Assembly: GCF_020379485.1 (NCBI RefSeq)
Contig: NC_063448.1
Span: 20,111,726 to 20,175,725, forward strand
DNA: 64,000 nt
DNA from: Brassica napus
Lineage: Eukaryota > Streptophyta > Magnoliopsida > Brassicales > Brassicaceae
Direction: 5' to 3'
Below the pieces are notes generated by a model. The model saw nothing but the letters and a program-made list of their open reading frames with translations, was not told the origin of the DNA and ran no database searches. Positions 43,277 to 53,884 of this stretch are shown here, in pieces. The translations under genes were made by a program, and so were the position numbers. Position 1 is the first letter of the stretch. The number at the start of each line of letters is the position of its first letter.

Positions 43277-44235
43277 TAGGTTCACCCCCTATTTAAATTC
43301 TCTCACCTATAATAATCAATCATATTACCACATAGATTAACAATAAAATATATTAATATTTTAAAAAATCAAAATAACTAAAAAAAATAAAACTCCAATT
43401 TTAACAACGCTAACGCCGCCAGCTAAACCATAAATCCAAACCGTAACCTTAAACCAAAACCTCTATATTCTAAACCTAAACCCTATACCCTAACACCCAA
43501 ACCTAGACCCTAAACCCGAACTCTATACCCTAAATCCAAACCCTAAACCCTAAACCCTAAACTCAAACTCTATACCGAAACCCAAACCCTAGACCCTAAA
43601 TTCTAAACCTTAAACCCTAGACCCTAAATCCTAAACCCAAACTCTAGACCCTAAACTCAAATCCTATACCCAAAACCCAAACTCTAATCCTAAACTCAAA
43701 CCCTATACTCTAAATCTAAACTATAAATCTTAAACCCAAATCCTATACCCTAAATGTTTGGATTAATGTTGATATTGTTCTTTTAGAGTTTAAGGTGAGG
43801 ATTTAAGGTTTGGATTTATAGTCTACAGTTTGGGTTCATGATTTAGGGTTTAGAGTTTGGGTTTAGAGTTTAGGGTTTGAATTCAAAGTCTAAGGTTTGG
43901 GTTTAGGATTTAGGGTTTAGAGTCTAGAGTTTTGGTTTAGGGTATAGAGTTTGGGTTTAGGGTCTACGGTTTAGGTTTTAGGGTATATGGTTTAAATTTA
44001 GGGTATGAGATTCAGGTTTAGGGTCTAGGTTTGGATTTTAGGGTTTGAGTTTAGGGTATAAGGTTTGGTTTAGAGTTACGGTTTGGATTTAGGGTTTAGC
44101 CGTCGGCGTTAGCATCGTTAAAATTGACGTTATTTTTATTTTTTAAAAGATATTGAATATTTCTTATTCATTAATTTACATGGCATTATGATTGGTTACT
44201 AGAGTTGATGGTGAATTTTGAAAGTTCACCCTAGG
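43277..44235. repeat. Large fold-back element with interstitial CCCTAAA repeats
   Basis: The left part (43430-43755) is a run of degenerate plant-telomere-like words (CCCTAAACCCTAAACCCTAA and variants such as CCCTATACCC). The right part (43790-44090) is the complementary run (GGGTTTAGGGTTTAG). The outer arms also pair: CAATTTTAACAACGCTAACG with CGTTAGCATCGTTAAAATTG, and TTAGGTTCACC with GGTTATC near 44225. Same family as 41090-41630. Confidence 0.82.
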
Positions 44236-44239
44236 AGAT

Positions 44240-45931
44240 AACCTAGTTTTGTTCTATAAGTAAATAGAAGACTATAAATACCTACGTTGGGTTATCCGAC
44301 TTTTGGCTCTGGATTAGTATCCGGTAACGCTATAGTAGATTGTGAAAACAAAATAGTATGGCATTCATTATAAACACCCACAATATCATAATCATTTTTA
44401 TTTATCTCATCATACTTTTTTGAAAATATGTAAAGCTTGTTCATAGTACATTAGTACATGATGTGCAATCTACATATATCAGGATATAGATTACATGATC
44501 CGCAAGTTTTTATATGGACTACAATTATTACTTTTAAAACTATTAGTTTAATAATTGTACCTAAACTCGTTCCGCGCTGTCAAATCGCTAGACGTTCGGT
44601 GAATGTGTAGATTTTATTCAATTCGATTGAACAATACATTAACCTGCGTAAAATTCGTTTAGAGCGAATAACAAAATATAGACGTCTAGTTAACTAAATC
44701 TACCTAGAACAAAACGTTAATCTTTGATTTATATCTAAAGGAACAAATAAGTTGACTAATTTATCCATTTTAATATTTTATTTTATTGATTTAATAATCC
44801 AATCAGAAAAAGTAATATTATGTTTCAATAAACTAATTAAACACTAATAACTATATTTTATAAAATAATTGGCTGTTATGAATATATTATATTATATATA
44901 TATAATTTTTATATATTAAAATATTATATTTATATAAAAAATATTGTAGGATATTTAATAATGCTGTATAATATATAAAATTACTATATTAAACATATAA
45001 ATAAATAAAAATTATTTTCCAAGTACTCTTCAACACTTTTTCACTTTTACATTAATTCGCTAAAACTTGAAGGACCGCACACGTTACATCTACCGTGTTT
45101 CTTAATAGTTGGTTTTTACATGCAATTAACGAGTCCAAATACGATCAATGTTAACTAGGATATAATTATATAATTATACTATTAATTGAGAACACAATTA
45201 AGTAAAACATCTTAATTTGATTGGCTCTAAAATGTGACCTAGCAAAGATGACGTGTATTGATGATCTAGGATTAGCCTCTCTAAACTTGATGACAAGGCT
45301 AATGCGGGATTAGCTTCCATAAACCTTTATTAATAGCCACATTTTCAATCTCGTTAGTGTTAATCTATCATCAGGTTATCCTAATCAAAAATTCACTAGG
45401 TTGTTATCCTTTATTATCGGTTTGGTTCCCAACTCTTATGTCAAATCAAATGGTATGGTTTTGGATCGTAGAATTGTAAAGTTTATTATGTATACAAAAT
45501 TATATGGTATGGTTTAAGTTACAAATGTCGTTTGGATACACAAAATTTTATAGATGCCAATAATATGTGATTTCGTAGTAAATGTGACATGTAATATAGT
45601 TTATGGTTTAGAGTTTATGTTTACAGACATATATAGTTTAGTTTAGGGTATAGGTTGAAGACCAAATTAACATATATACAATATACACTATGATATTTGA
45701 TATATTTTTAACTTTCAAATTCCTATATTTTCCGATCACCGAAATTAACTCAGTAATATGAGTAAATCTTCTTCAAAAAAAAAATAATATGCCAAAGAAA
45801 TATACTCCTTTAAGGAATTCTACACACAAATATTTCTTTAATAAATTTGAAATGTAGTTTAATATTATGTTTAAATTTTCTCATGGAGTTTCCGCCTACT
45901 AAGTATTTTCTATATGATGAATCGAGATCCT
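44240..45931. other. AT-rich intergenic DNA, no gene
   Basis: No coding frame. Very AT-rich at 44880-45000. It forms the left flank of the young Gypsy insertion. Confidence 0.5.
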
Positions 45932-46433
45932 TGTTGGACCCGAATATGACCCTCAGGTGAGGTACCGATAAGCGTGAGCTAGCATGTGGGTTGCGATAAG
46001 CCCATCATAACAAAGGGAGCTGAAAGCCGAGCTGACGACTGGACCTGGGAGACATCATAGCAGAGGTCACGACAGAAAGTGAGCTAACACCTTAAGAGAC
46101 TCGGTCAAGAGGAGCCTAAAGCGAGTTCCGTAATTGAAGCCGAATATCTCGGAGAACAGTTGAAGGGTTGCCAACGAAACCTAGACTATATAAAGACGGA
46201 GAAGATAAAAGACAAGCCATCTCTTTTCCATATATCAACTTTTGTACTAGATTAAAAGCATTACGTATTCTTTAGTAATCATCTCAAGATACATTCCTTT
46301 GTATTCATCATCTTTCAACTCATCAATAAAATCATATTCATTCTTCAAGTTTATTTACGGGATTCAGCCCACGATTCTCATTCATCTCTCTTGACCTAAC
46401 CTAAATCTAAGAAGTGAAACCTTGTCTCTCACA
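45932..46433 (+). repeat. Gypsy 5' LTR
   Basis: TGTTGGACCC to CTCTCACA. TATA box TATATAAA at 46187-46194 and AATAAAA polyadenylation signal at 46325, so U3, R and U5 can be placed. No difference from the 3' LTR was seen on reading. Confidence 0.95.
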
Positions 46434-46434
46434 A

Positions 46435-46455
46435 TTGGCGCCGTCTGTGGGGACA
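46435..46455 (+). other. Gypsy primer-binding site
   Basis: TTGGCGCCGTCTGTGGGGAC directly after the LTR, of the TGGCGCC type that pairs with a tRNA 3' end and is usual in plant Gypsy elements. Confidence 0.85.
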
Positions 46456-46488
46456 AATAATCGAATCCCTTTCTCTAAAGCTTAAAGG

Positions 46489-49119
46489 ATGAATCCATTA
46501 GACGGAACGAATCCATCTAACCCCGATCAATCGAACCAGAGCAATAGCTCACCGAATCGCACTGCTCCGGGGGCAAATAACCCGAGAGCCTCCGGAGGGA
46601 CCAACTCTGGGTCCTCAGCCCTCAATAACCCATCGCATCAATCCGCTCCGAACCAAACGGAAGATCAGCTTTCTGAGATCCGTCGGATGATGCTCCAGTT
46701 AGTGGACAAAGCTCAAGAGACCGAGCGAACGGTGCAACAGTTAGCCGAACGGCAGCAACAGTTCGAAGAGATAACCAGATCTCAATCCGCAACGACCCAA
46801 CCGTCCGTCCACCAGGGAAGAGGAGTCACTTTCCATGAACGGTTAGCTGACCCTTCCTTCCCTAGAGAGCGCCTGAACTTCTCCCCTGATAGCCCAGGTG
46901 CAGAAGGGCAGGAACCTGCTTTCCAAACGCCTCGCGCTAGGACAGCTCCTGCGTTTACCCCTCCTATCACCAGCACCATGGGGAGCAATGTAGCTACAAC
47001 TAGCTCCATGCCTGATCGAAACACCGGTGGGAGCACCCGTTTGCCTCCACCGCCACCTCCTTCCGGGTCTGGAGCAGGAACCAACATACCGTCCGGGGCC
47101 AGAACATCAGCTTCAGTGTTTCAAGCTAGGGTTTCAACCCCAAGCACAGACGAATACCAAAGGACGGATGCTGATCCTGCAGCTCTCCGCACTAACCTCG
47201 CTCGGAGCCTAAGGACCAATGAGCGACCTATTTCGCCAGCTAGCTGGGAAGACGACCGAGCTCGGTCTCACCAGGAACCTGCTCGCCGAGTATCTGATAA
47301 TGACCCAAATGTCCTTCCCTTCGAGGGACCTGACGCAATTCGCAGGTACATGGAGCGAACCCACGCAGCTCTCCAGAAATTGGGAGCTCAAGTTCACAAG
47401 GTAACGAGCTCAGCTCCCGAAATCGAGAGCTTAATTGAGGAGACTCGTGGAACTCCGTTCACCGATAGAATTGCCAACTCTTACATAAGAGATACTCGAA
47501 AAATTAAGATTCCTGAATACGATGGGAACGCAGACCCAAAGGCCTATTTAAGAGCCTTCCGATTAGCTATCGTTAAAGCTCACTTCACAAAGGAAGAGTG
47601 TGATGCAGGATATTGCAGAACATTTGCCGAAAACCTGATCGGAACAGCTCTCGAATGGTTCTCCAGCCTCGAGCCGAACTCTATAGACAGTTTCGATCAA
47701 TTGGCTAACGCCTTTATGAAGCAATATTCAACTCACATCCTGAAACAAGCGTCTGAGGCTGACCTCTGGAAGATCAGACAAGGACTGGGAGACTCACTGC
47801 GAGTCTACATCGAAAAGTTCAGAGCAGTAAGAACTAAACTCTCGAATCCCAACGATCAGGTAGCCATTGAGGCTCTTAGGAGAGGTCTCTGGTATAAATC
47901 AGGTTTCTTCTCGGAGCTAACGCTAAATCCCCCTCCAACTATCGACGACGCCCTCCATAAGGCCTCTAGATACATTACCTTGGAGGAGGAAATGGCAGCA
48001 TTAGATAAGCTCCACAGAAAACCCCAGAGTCACCCGAAAGGCGAAGCCTCCGATGGAAAGGGACCTCACAAAAGAGGTAGCTCCCGAAATAATCAGACCC
48101 AGGGAGAACATTCTTACGTAGTCGAGGAAGACAAGGAAGAAAAACCTGTCGCCGCGACAGCTAAAGCCCCCTGGTCCAAAGGTTATGACGAGAGCAAACA
48201 TTGCTCTTACCACGATCGAAAGGGACATTCAACCGAAGAATGTTGGGACCTCCAACGACAACTGGCTGCTAAATTCGCAGCCGGAGAAATAAAAGATGTG
48301 GACCTCAAAAAGCCACAACCTTATCAGAAGAGAGGTCCCAGAGATAGCTCTCCAAAACGCGAGAGGTCACCTGAAAAAGAAACAGACTCACCACCCCCAG
48401 CTCCCAAAAAGAGAGTCGATATGATCCTTGGAAAGTTTCCACAAGGAAAAAGCCTACAAATCGAGGCCCTCTTGAGTAAACCACCTCCCCAATCGAGCCC
48501 TGGCTCAAGGATCGATTACATCCTTGGAGGGTCCGATGTGTGTCAAGACTCCGTTAACTCTATTAAAAGTCACGTACGGAAAGCTGTGTCAAACACTCAG
48601 TCCAAACCGACCAAGCCTGAGTCTAACACTAAGATCTCTTTCTGGGAGAGTGAGACATTAGACCTCGATAGACCTCATGACGATGCCCTTGTCATAACAT
48701 TAAATATAGCAGGGTACGAGGTACCTAAGCTCATGATCGACACCGGAAGCTCCGTCGATCTTATTTTCTACAACGCACTAAAGGGAATGGAAATAGACGA
48801 CTACGAAATTGTCGACCAGAAATCCAACCTCGTAGGTTTCTCAGGTGAAACAGCCACCTCATTGGGAACAATTAAGCTCCCAATTATAGCTGGCGGAGTC
48901 ATGAAAATGACCAACTTCATAGTTGTCGACAAACCATCCCCTTTCCACGCAATCCTCGGAAGGCCTTGGATTCATAAGATGAAAGCAGTAGCTTCAACTT
49001 ATCACCAATGCGTGAAATTTCCAACAACCAACGGAATAGCTACCATACACGGTAGCCAAAAGATTTCAAGGATCTGTTACCTGGGAGGATTCGAGATCAT
49101 AAAAGAATCCCCCCAATAG
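46489..49119 (+). CDS. Gag-protease polyprotein
   Basis: 876 residues to the UAG. The N-terminal 300 residues are disordered and rich in Pro/Ser/Asn/Gly. The retrotransposon gag (capsid) domain spans about 349-505 (AYLRAFRLAIVKAHFTKEEC, then LRVYIEKFRAVRTKLSN). A Cys/His cluster, CSYHDRKGHSTEECWDLQ, follows at about 570-590 as a nucleocapsid-like zinc motif (CX2-3H-type, not the classical CCHC). The aspartic protease has DTGSSVDLIF with Asp 751, then ILGRPWIHKM. It forms the virus-like particle and matures the polyprotein in the cytoplasm. The ATG is the first after the primer site. No disruptions. Confidence 0.92.
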   Translation: MNPLDGTNPSNPDQSNQSNSSPNRTAPGANNPRASGGTNSGSSALNNPSHQSAPNQTEDQLSEIRRMMLQLVDKAQETERTVQQLAERQQQFEEITRSQSATTQPSVHQGRGVTFHERLADPSFPRERLNFSPDSPGAEGQEPAFQTPRARTAPAFTPPITSTMGSNVATTSSMPDRNTGGSTRLPPPPPPSGSGAGTNIPSGARTSASVFQARVSTPSTDEYQRTDADPAALRTNLARSLRTNERPISPASWEDDRARSHQEPARRVSDNDPNVLPFEGPDAIRRYMERTHAALQKLGAQVHKVTSSAPEIESLIEETRGTPFTDRIANSYIRDTRKIKIPEYDGNADPKAYLRAFRLAIVKAHFTKEECDAGYCRTFAENLIGTALEWFSSLEPNSIDSFDQLANAFMKQYSTHILKQASEADLWKIRQGLGDSLRVYIEKFRAVRTKLSNPNDQVAIEALRRGLWYKSGFFSELTLNPPPTIDDALHKASRYITLEEEMAALDKLHRKPQSHPKGEASDGKGPHKRGSSRNNQTQGEHSYVVEEDKEEKPVAATAKAPWSKGYDESKHCSYHDRKGHSTEECWDLQRQLAAKFAAGEIKDVDLKKPQPYQKRGPRDSSPKRERSPEKETDSPPPAPKKRVDMILGKFPQGKSLQIEALLSKPPPQSSPGSRIDYILGGSDVCQDSVNSIKSHVRKAVSNTQSKPTKPESNTKISFWESETLDLDRPHDDALVITLNIAGYEVPKLMIDTGSSVDLIFYNALKGMEIDDYEIVDQKSNLVGFSGETATSLGTIKLPIIAGGVMKMTNFIVVDKPSPFHAILGRPWIHKMKAVASTYHQCVKFPTTNGIATIHGSQKISRICYLGGFEIIKESPQ

Positions 49120-49131
49120 CAATTACAGATC
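49112..49131 (+). promoter_or_regulatory. Tobamovirus-type UAG readthrough site between gag-pro and pol
   Basis: The stop context is CAA TAG CAA TTA CAG (UAG at 49117-49119). It matches the known leaky-stop consensus UAG-CAR-YYA, and the same core is found at the tobacco mosaic virus replicase stop. Pol continues in the same frame directly after it, so suppression by a tRNA would give Gag-Pol. Readthrough itself is inferred. Confidence 0.8.
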
Positions 49132-52100
49132 CAGGAGAGTCGCGAAATGCAACGAAATATCCGAGGTCCCCCTAAGAACCTCACCGAAAAAGTTAGCATC
49201 GACGACTCAAATCCTGAGAAACAGGTGAGCATCGGATCCGAGCTACCTCTCGAAACCAAAAAGGAGCTCGTCGAATTCCTAAAACAGAATATCAAAACCT
49301 TTGCATGGACCACCAGCGACATGAAAGGCATAGATGCAAATGTCACCACTCATAAGCTCAATGTAGACCCTACTTTTAAACCGATCAAACAGAAACGTCG
49401 TAAGCTAGGTCTAGAAAAAGCCCAAGCTGTCAACGACGAGGTCGATCGACTAACAAAGGCCGGGTCCATCCGAGAGGTACAATACCCCGATTGGCTAGCT
49501 AACCCAGTGGTAGTAAAAAAGAAGAATGGGAAATGGAGAATCTGTGTAGACTTCACCGATTTAAACAAAGCCTGTCCTAAGGACAGCTTCCCGTTACCTC
49601 ATATCGATCGTTTGGTCGAAGCAACGGCTGGACACCAGCTCTTGTCCTTTATGGATGCCTTTTCAGGATATAACCAGATTATGATGGATCCTGAGGATCA
49701 AGAGAAAACCGCATTCATAACTGAACGAGGAACCTATTGTTACAAGGTCATGCCGTTTGGTTTGAAAAACGCGGGAGCTACCTATCAAAGGTTAGTAAAT
49801 AAAATGTTCGCTGGACAACTCGGAAAAACCATGGAAGTCTACATCGACGACATGTTAGTCAAATCCTCAAAGGGGGAGGACCACATCTCCCATCTAAGAG
49901 AATGTTTCGAAATCCTCAACAAATACGACATGAAGCTAAACCCAGCTAAGTGTACCTTCGGAGTACCTTCCGGCGAATTCCTAGGTTACCTCGTAACCGA
50001 AAGAGGCATCGAAGCCAACCCGAAACAAATAGCGACATTCCTGGAAATGCCATCACCTAAAACGACCAGAGAGGTACAAAGATTGACCGGACGGATCGCA
50101 GCACTAAATCGATTCATCTCCAGGTCCACCGATAAATGCCTTCCATTCTATAAACTTCTGAAAAATAATAAGAAGTTCTTATGGGATGAAAAGTGCGAAG
50201 AAGCCTTCAAACAGCTGAAGGCTTACCTCTCGGAACCTCCGATACTATCCAAACCTGTAGTAGGAGAACCACTGTACCTGTACCTCGCCGTGTCGGCAGC
50301 TGCAGTCAGCGGAGTGCTAGTACGAGAGGAACAAAACGAACAGAGACCTGTCTATTATACTAGCAAAAGCTTAATAGACGCCGAGACGAGATATCCCACC
50401 ATGGAAAAACTAGCCCTAGCAGTCGTGACAGCTGCCAGGAAGCTGCGACCTTATTTCCAATCGCACTCGATCATCGTAATGACCTCACAACCATTACGGA
50501 CGATTCTGCATAGCCCTAGCCAATCCGGACGATTAGCCAAATGGGCTATAGAGCTCAGCGAGTACGACATCGAGTACAGACCCCGAGCAGCAGCAAAAGC
50601 TCAGGTCCTCGCCGATTTCGTTATTGAGCTAGCATCCGAACATCTAGACCAGGAAACAGAGGTTCCGAAATGGAGCCTATACGTGGACGGAGCCTCGTCA
50701 AGGCAAGGCTCCGGTGTCGGTTTAAGACTAACCTCCTCAGCCGGAGAAACCATCGAACAATCCTATAGACTTGGATTTAACGCTTCCAACAACGAGGCCG
50801 AGTACGAAGCACTAATCGCTGGATTAAAGCTCGCCCTGAGCCTCGGAATTCGGGAGCTAAACGCCTACAGCGACTCGCAGCTGGTAGCTAGCCAGTTTCA
50901 CGGGGAATACGAAACAAGGGACGAAAGAATGGGGGCATACCTCGAGGTCGTCCTAAACCTCACAAAGCAGTTTGACAAGTTCGAGCTAACGAGGATCCCA
51001 CGAGGGGAGAACTCCTCAGCAGACGCGCTCGCCGCATTAGCTTCCACATCCGACCCTCTCGTAAAACGAATTATACCCGTGGAAGGAATCGAGAAGCCAA
51101 GTATCGACATAGCTACCAAGGCTGAGATGGATAGCAAACCAAAGGAAAAAATAGAGGATAACAGCCTCCCGACGGTAGCTACCCAAGTTTTCACGACATT
51201 CTGGTTCCCGAAAACTAGAACACGCAGCTTTAGAAAGCACACCTCCAGGAAAGCAACCCAGAACCCGGAAAACAACGACAAAAGTGAAGGTACTCACCGA
51301 AGTTCAGACTCCCTAGAGCCTAACTCTACGAGTACCTCCGGGGGCACCATCCAGACCTCGGAGCCACTTGTCTATAAAGTCCAAACAAGAAGCCGCACCG
51401 CTCTTAAAAACGCATCTAGGAACGCTACACAAACCACAGGGGATAACGAGGAAATTGGAGATATTCCTCAGAACCCAGAACCTACTCCAACGAATATCTC
51501 CGGGGGCACCACGGCACCAGGTCCCGAACAGGAATCTCCCTCCTCTCTTCACAACAAAGTTGTAGGGAGAGAAGACTGGAGAATACCGATCATGGATTAC
51601 ATCCTAGAGGGAAAAATTCCACCCAACAAGTGGGAGGCTCGAAAACTCAAAGCTTTAGCAGCAAGATACTGTATAATCGAGTCAGCCCTCCACAAACGAA
51701 GTGTCTCCGGACCTTACCTAAAATGCGTTCACGGCCTAGTAGCTATGAAACTCATGAAGGAAATGCACGACGGTTCCTGTGGAAACCATTCCGGAGGCAG
51801 AGCCTTAGCCATCCGAATAAAAAGACAAGGCTACTTCTGGCCTACCATTATCGCAGATTGTGAGGTCTACTCCTCATCGTGCGACAAATGCCAAAGGCAT
51901 GCACCGATCATACACCAACCAGCGGAAAAGCTGTCTAACATATCAGCTCCCTACCCATTCATGAGGTGGTCTATGGACATTATAGGTCCATTAGTACCTT
52001 CAGGGAAAGGAAAGAAGTTACTAAACCTCCTGGTCCTAACCGACTACTTCACGAAATGGATTGAAGCTGAAGCTTTCCAACAAATAAACAGATTCGAGGT

Positions 52101-52827
52101 CGAAGGATTTGTTTGGAAAAACATCGTATGCAGGCATGGCGTCCCATACGAAATCGTAACCGACAATGGAGGACAGTTCATATCCCACGACTTCAAAAGT
52201 TTCTGCGATAAATGGAACATCCGCCTCACCTTCTCATCACCTCGGCGACCTCAAGGGAACGGACAGGCGGAGGCTGCCAACAAATCAGTTTTAGCAAACC
52301 TCAAGAAACGCCTAGGAGCCCAAAAGGAGCTTTGGTCGGAAAAACTACCCGAAGTACTATGGGCCTGCCGAACCACCCCACGAAAAGCTACAGAGGAAAC
52401 TCCCTTCTCCTTAGCTTATGGGATGGAAGCTGTCGTCCCAGCAGAAACCACCGCAGGTAGCCTCAGACGGGAGCTCTGCACCTCAAATCCCGCAGCTAAT
52501 AACCAGCTCCTGATGGATAGCCTCGACTTGATCGAGGAAAGACGAGACCAAGCCTTGCTTCGCATTCAAAATTATCAGCAAGCAATGGCACGACACTACA
52601 ATTCCAAAGTAAGGCCCCGACAGTTCGCCGTAGGGGACCTAGTGCTTAGGAAAGTGTTCGAAGGAACAAAGGAACCGGGAGCTGGAAAGTTAGGAACCAA
52701 CTGGGAAGGACCCTACCGAATTATCCACATAGTACGACCCGGAGTTTACAAACTCCAGAAGGTACGAACCGGGGTACCTGAAATCCGATCGTGGAATGCC
52801 ACGAACCTCAAAAGATACTATCATTAG
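49120..52827 (+). CDS. Pol: reverse transcriptase, RNase H, integrase
   Basis: Open from the UAG; the first Met is at 49147 (1,226 residues from there, numbering used here). RT: EVQYPDWLANPVVVKKKNGK, KDSFPLPHIDRLV, PFGLKNAGATYQRLVN and catalytic YIDDM at 232-236. A connection domain with FVIELASEH follows. RNase HI: LYVDGASSRQGSG (Asp 514), NNEAEYEALIAGL, YSDSQLV and NSSADALAALAS. Then a 150-residue Ser/Thr-rich linker. Integrase: zinc HHCC (GNHSGGRALA to CDKCQRHAP) and catalytic Asp 944, Asp 1006 and Glu 1042 (DD35E); it ends in a GPY-type module (NWEGPYRIIHIVRPG). No chromodomain. No disruptions, so it is probably competent. Confidence 0.95.
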   Translation, partial: QLQIQESREMQRNIRGPPKNLTEKVSIDDSNPEKQVSIGSELPLETKKELVEFLKQNIKTFAWTTSDMKGIDANVTTHKLNVDPTFKPIKQKRRKLGLEKAQAVNDEVDRLTKAGSIREVQYPDWLANPVVVKKKNGKWRICVDFTDLNKACPKDSFPLPHIDRLVEATAGHQLLSFMDAFSGYNQIMMDPEDQEKTAFITERGTYCYKVMPFGLKNAGATYQRLVNKMFAGQLGKTMEVYIDDMLVKSSKGEDHISHLRECFEILNKYDMKLNPAKCTFGVPSGEFLGYLVTERGIEANPKQIATFLEMPSPKTTREVQRLTGRIAALNRFISRSTDKCLPFYKLLKNNKKFLWDEKCEEAFKQLKAYLSEPPILSKPVVGEPLYLYLAVSAAAVSGVLVREEQNEQRPVYYTSKSLIDAETRYPTMEKLALAVVTAARKLRPYFQSHSIIVMTSQPLRTILHSPSQSGRLAKWAIELSEYDIEYRPRAAAKAQVLADFVIELASEHLDQETEVPKWSLYVDGASSRQGSGVGLRLTSSAGETIEQSYRLGFNASNNEAEYEALIAGLKLALSLGIRELNAYSDSQLVASQFHGEYETRDERMGAYLEVVLNLTKQFDKFELTRIPRGENSSADALAALASTSDPLVKRIIPVEGIEKPSIDIATKAEMDSKPKEKIEDNSLPTVATQVFTTFWFPKTRTRSFRKHTSRKATQNPENNDKSEGTHRSSDSLEPNSTSTSGGTIQTSEPLVYKVQTRSRTALKNASRNATQTTGDNEEIGDIPQNPEPTPTNISGGTTAPGPEQESPSSLHNKVVGREDWRIPIMDYILEGKIPPNKWEARKLKALAARYCIIESALHKRSVSGPYLKCVHGLVAMKLMKEMHDGSCGNHSGGRALAIRIKRQGYFWPTIIADCEVYSSSCDKCQRHAPIIHQPAEKLSNISAPYPFMRWSMDIIGPLVPSGKGKKLLNLLVLTDYFTKWIEAEAFQQINRFEVEGFVWKNIVCRHGVPYEIVTDNGGQFISHDFKSFCDKWNIRLTFSSPRRPQGNGQAEAANKSVLANLKKRLGAQKELWSEKLPEVLWACRTTPRKATEETPFSLAYGMEAVVPAETTAGSLRRELCTSNPAANNQLLMDSLDLIEERRDQALLRIQNYQQAMARHYNSKVRPRQFAVGDLVLRKVFEGTKEPGAGKLGTNWEGPYRIIHIVRPGVYKLQKVRTGVPEIRSWNATNLKRYYH

Positions 52828-53059
52828 GTACCTAAAACCCCTGAACTACGTTTGGCTTGATCCCTTGACTGGGTACGTAGGCAACTCCGTCATGAGTGCA
52901 GCCCCAACCTCTTCTCACCAACCTCCTCACCTAAGCCAAAGGGGCAGGTGTTACCAAGAACACTTAGCCTAAAAATAGTTACTGTGTAAATAATCTGAAT
53001 CATGTATTCTCTGATATCTGATATTAATAAAACGATTGATTCAGTTTCATAAACATCAA

Positions 53060-53530
53060 AGGTCTTAAAACCCTCCAAGAAAATTTAGGTCCCCCTAAAT
53101 CGGGACCTAAGCTCAACAATCTCGAATACATTCAGGTCCCTGAAAACCTGAACCTAAGGTCTTAAAATCCTTAATACACCCAAAGGTCTTAAAATCCTTA
53201 ATACACCCAAAGGTCTTAAAATCCTTAACATAAACTAAGGTCTTAAAATCCTTAACAATCAGCAAGGTCCTAAAATCCTTAACAATCAACCAGGTCCTAA
53301 AATCCTAATCAAAACCAAAAGGTCTTGAAACCCTTATCAAAATCGAAAGGTCTTAAAATCCTAAAGAATCAGGAAAATCCCGAAATTCCTCAATTCCATC
53401 CGTTAAACTTCAAAGGCCTCGAAGTCCTTCGAATTAACTCAGGTCCCTATGAATCTAAATCCAGGTTCCTACGAACCTGAACAACCAGGTCCCAGAACCT
53501 TTCGAATCGGACTCAGGTCCCCGAGCTAAA
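53060..53530 (+). repeat. Degenerate GGTCTTAAAATCCTTAA tandem repeats
   Basis: About ten imperfect units of around 28-30 bp based on AAAGGTCTTAAAATCCTTAA, changing into GGTCCCTNNGAANCT units. They lie between pol and the end of the antisense gene. Non-coding. Confidence 0.85.
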
Positions 53531-53884
53531 ATCAAGAACTTCTCTTTAAGGTTATCACGACCGAATATCCATTAAGCTAAATGCTTATCATAAATTAAGA
53601 CTAAAGGTCCTAATCCGACTCAACGATGACAGCACACAACTCATCTGAGATTCGCAATCACTATGATTAAATGAAACGAGGTTAAGTTCAAAAACTTAAA
53701 ACAGAAATAATAGCCACGATTTAAACATAAGAAAGGGTTTAAAAGCCTCCCCAGGCTATTGAAATCCAGCAAGTGTTAAGGTTTAAAGGCCTCCTCAGGC
53801 ACTAAGTCATAATGCATAACGAAACAAAGCCCTTAGGCCGAAGTCTTAAAAACACAAAACATAAAGCTAAAAGAGCCGTAGCTC

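Noticed and set aside
43430..44090. CCCTAAA/TTTAGGG tracts as a true telomere or chromosome end
   Set aside because: Repeats are degenerate, occur in both orientations as an inverted repeat, and are embedded in ordinary sequence on both sides.
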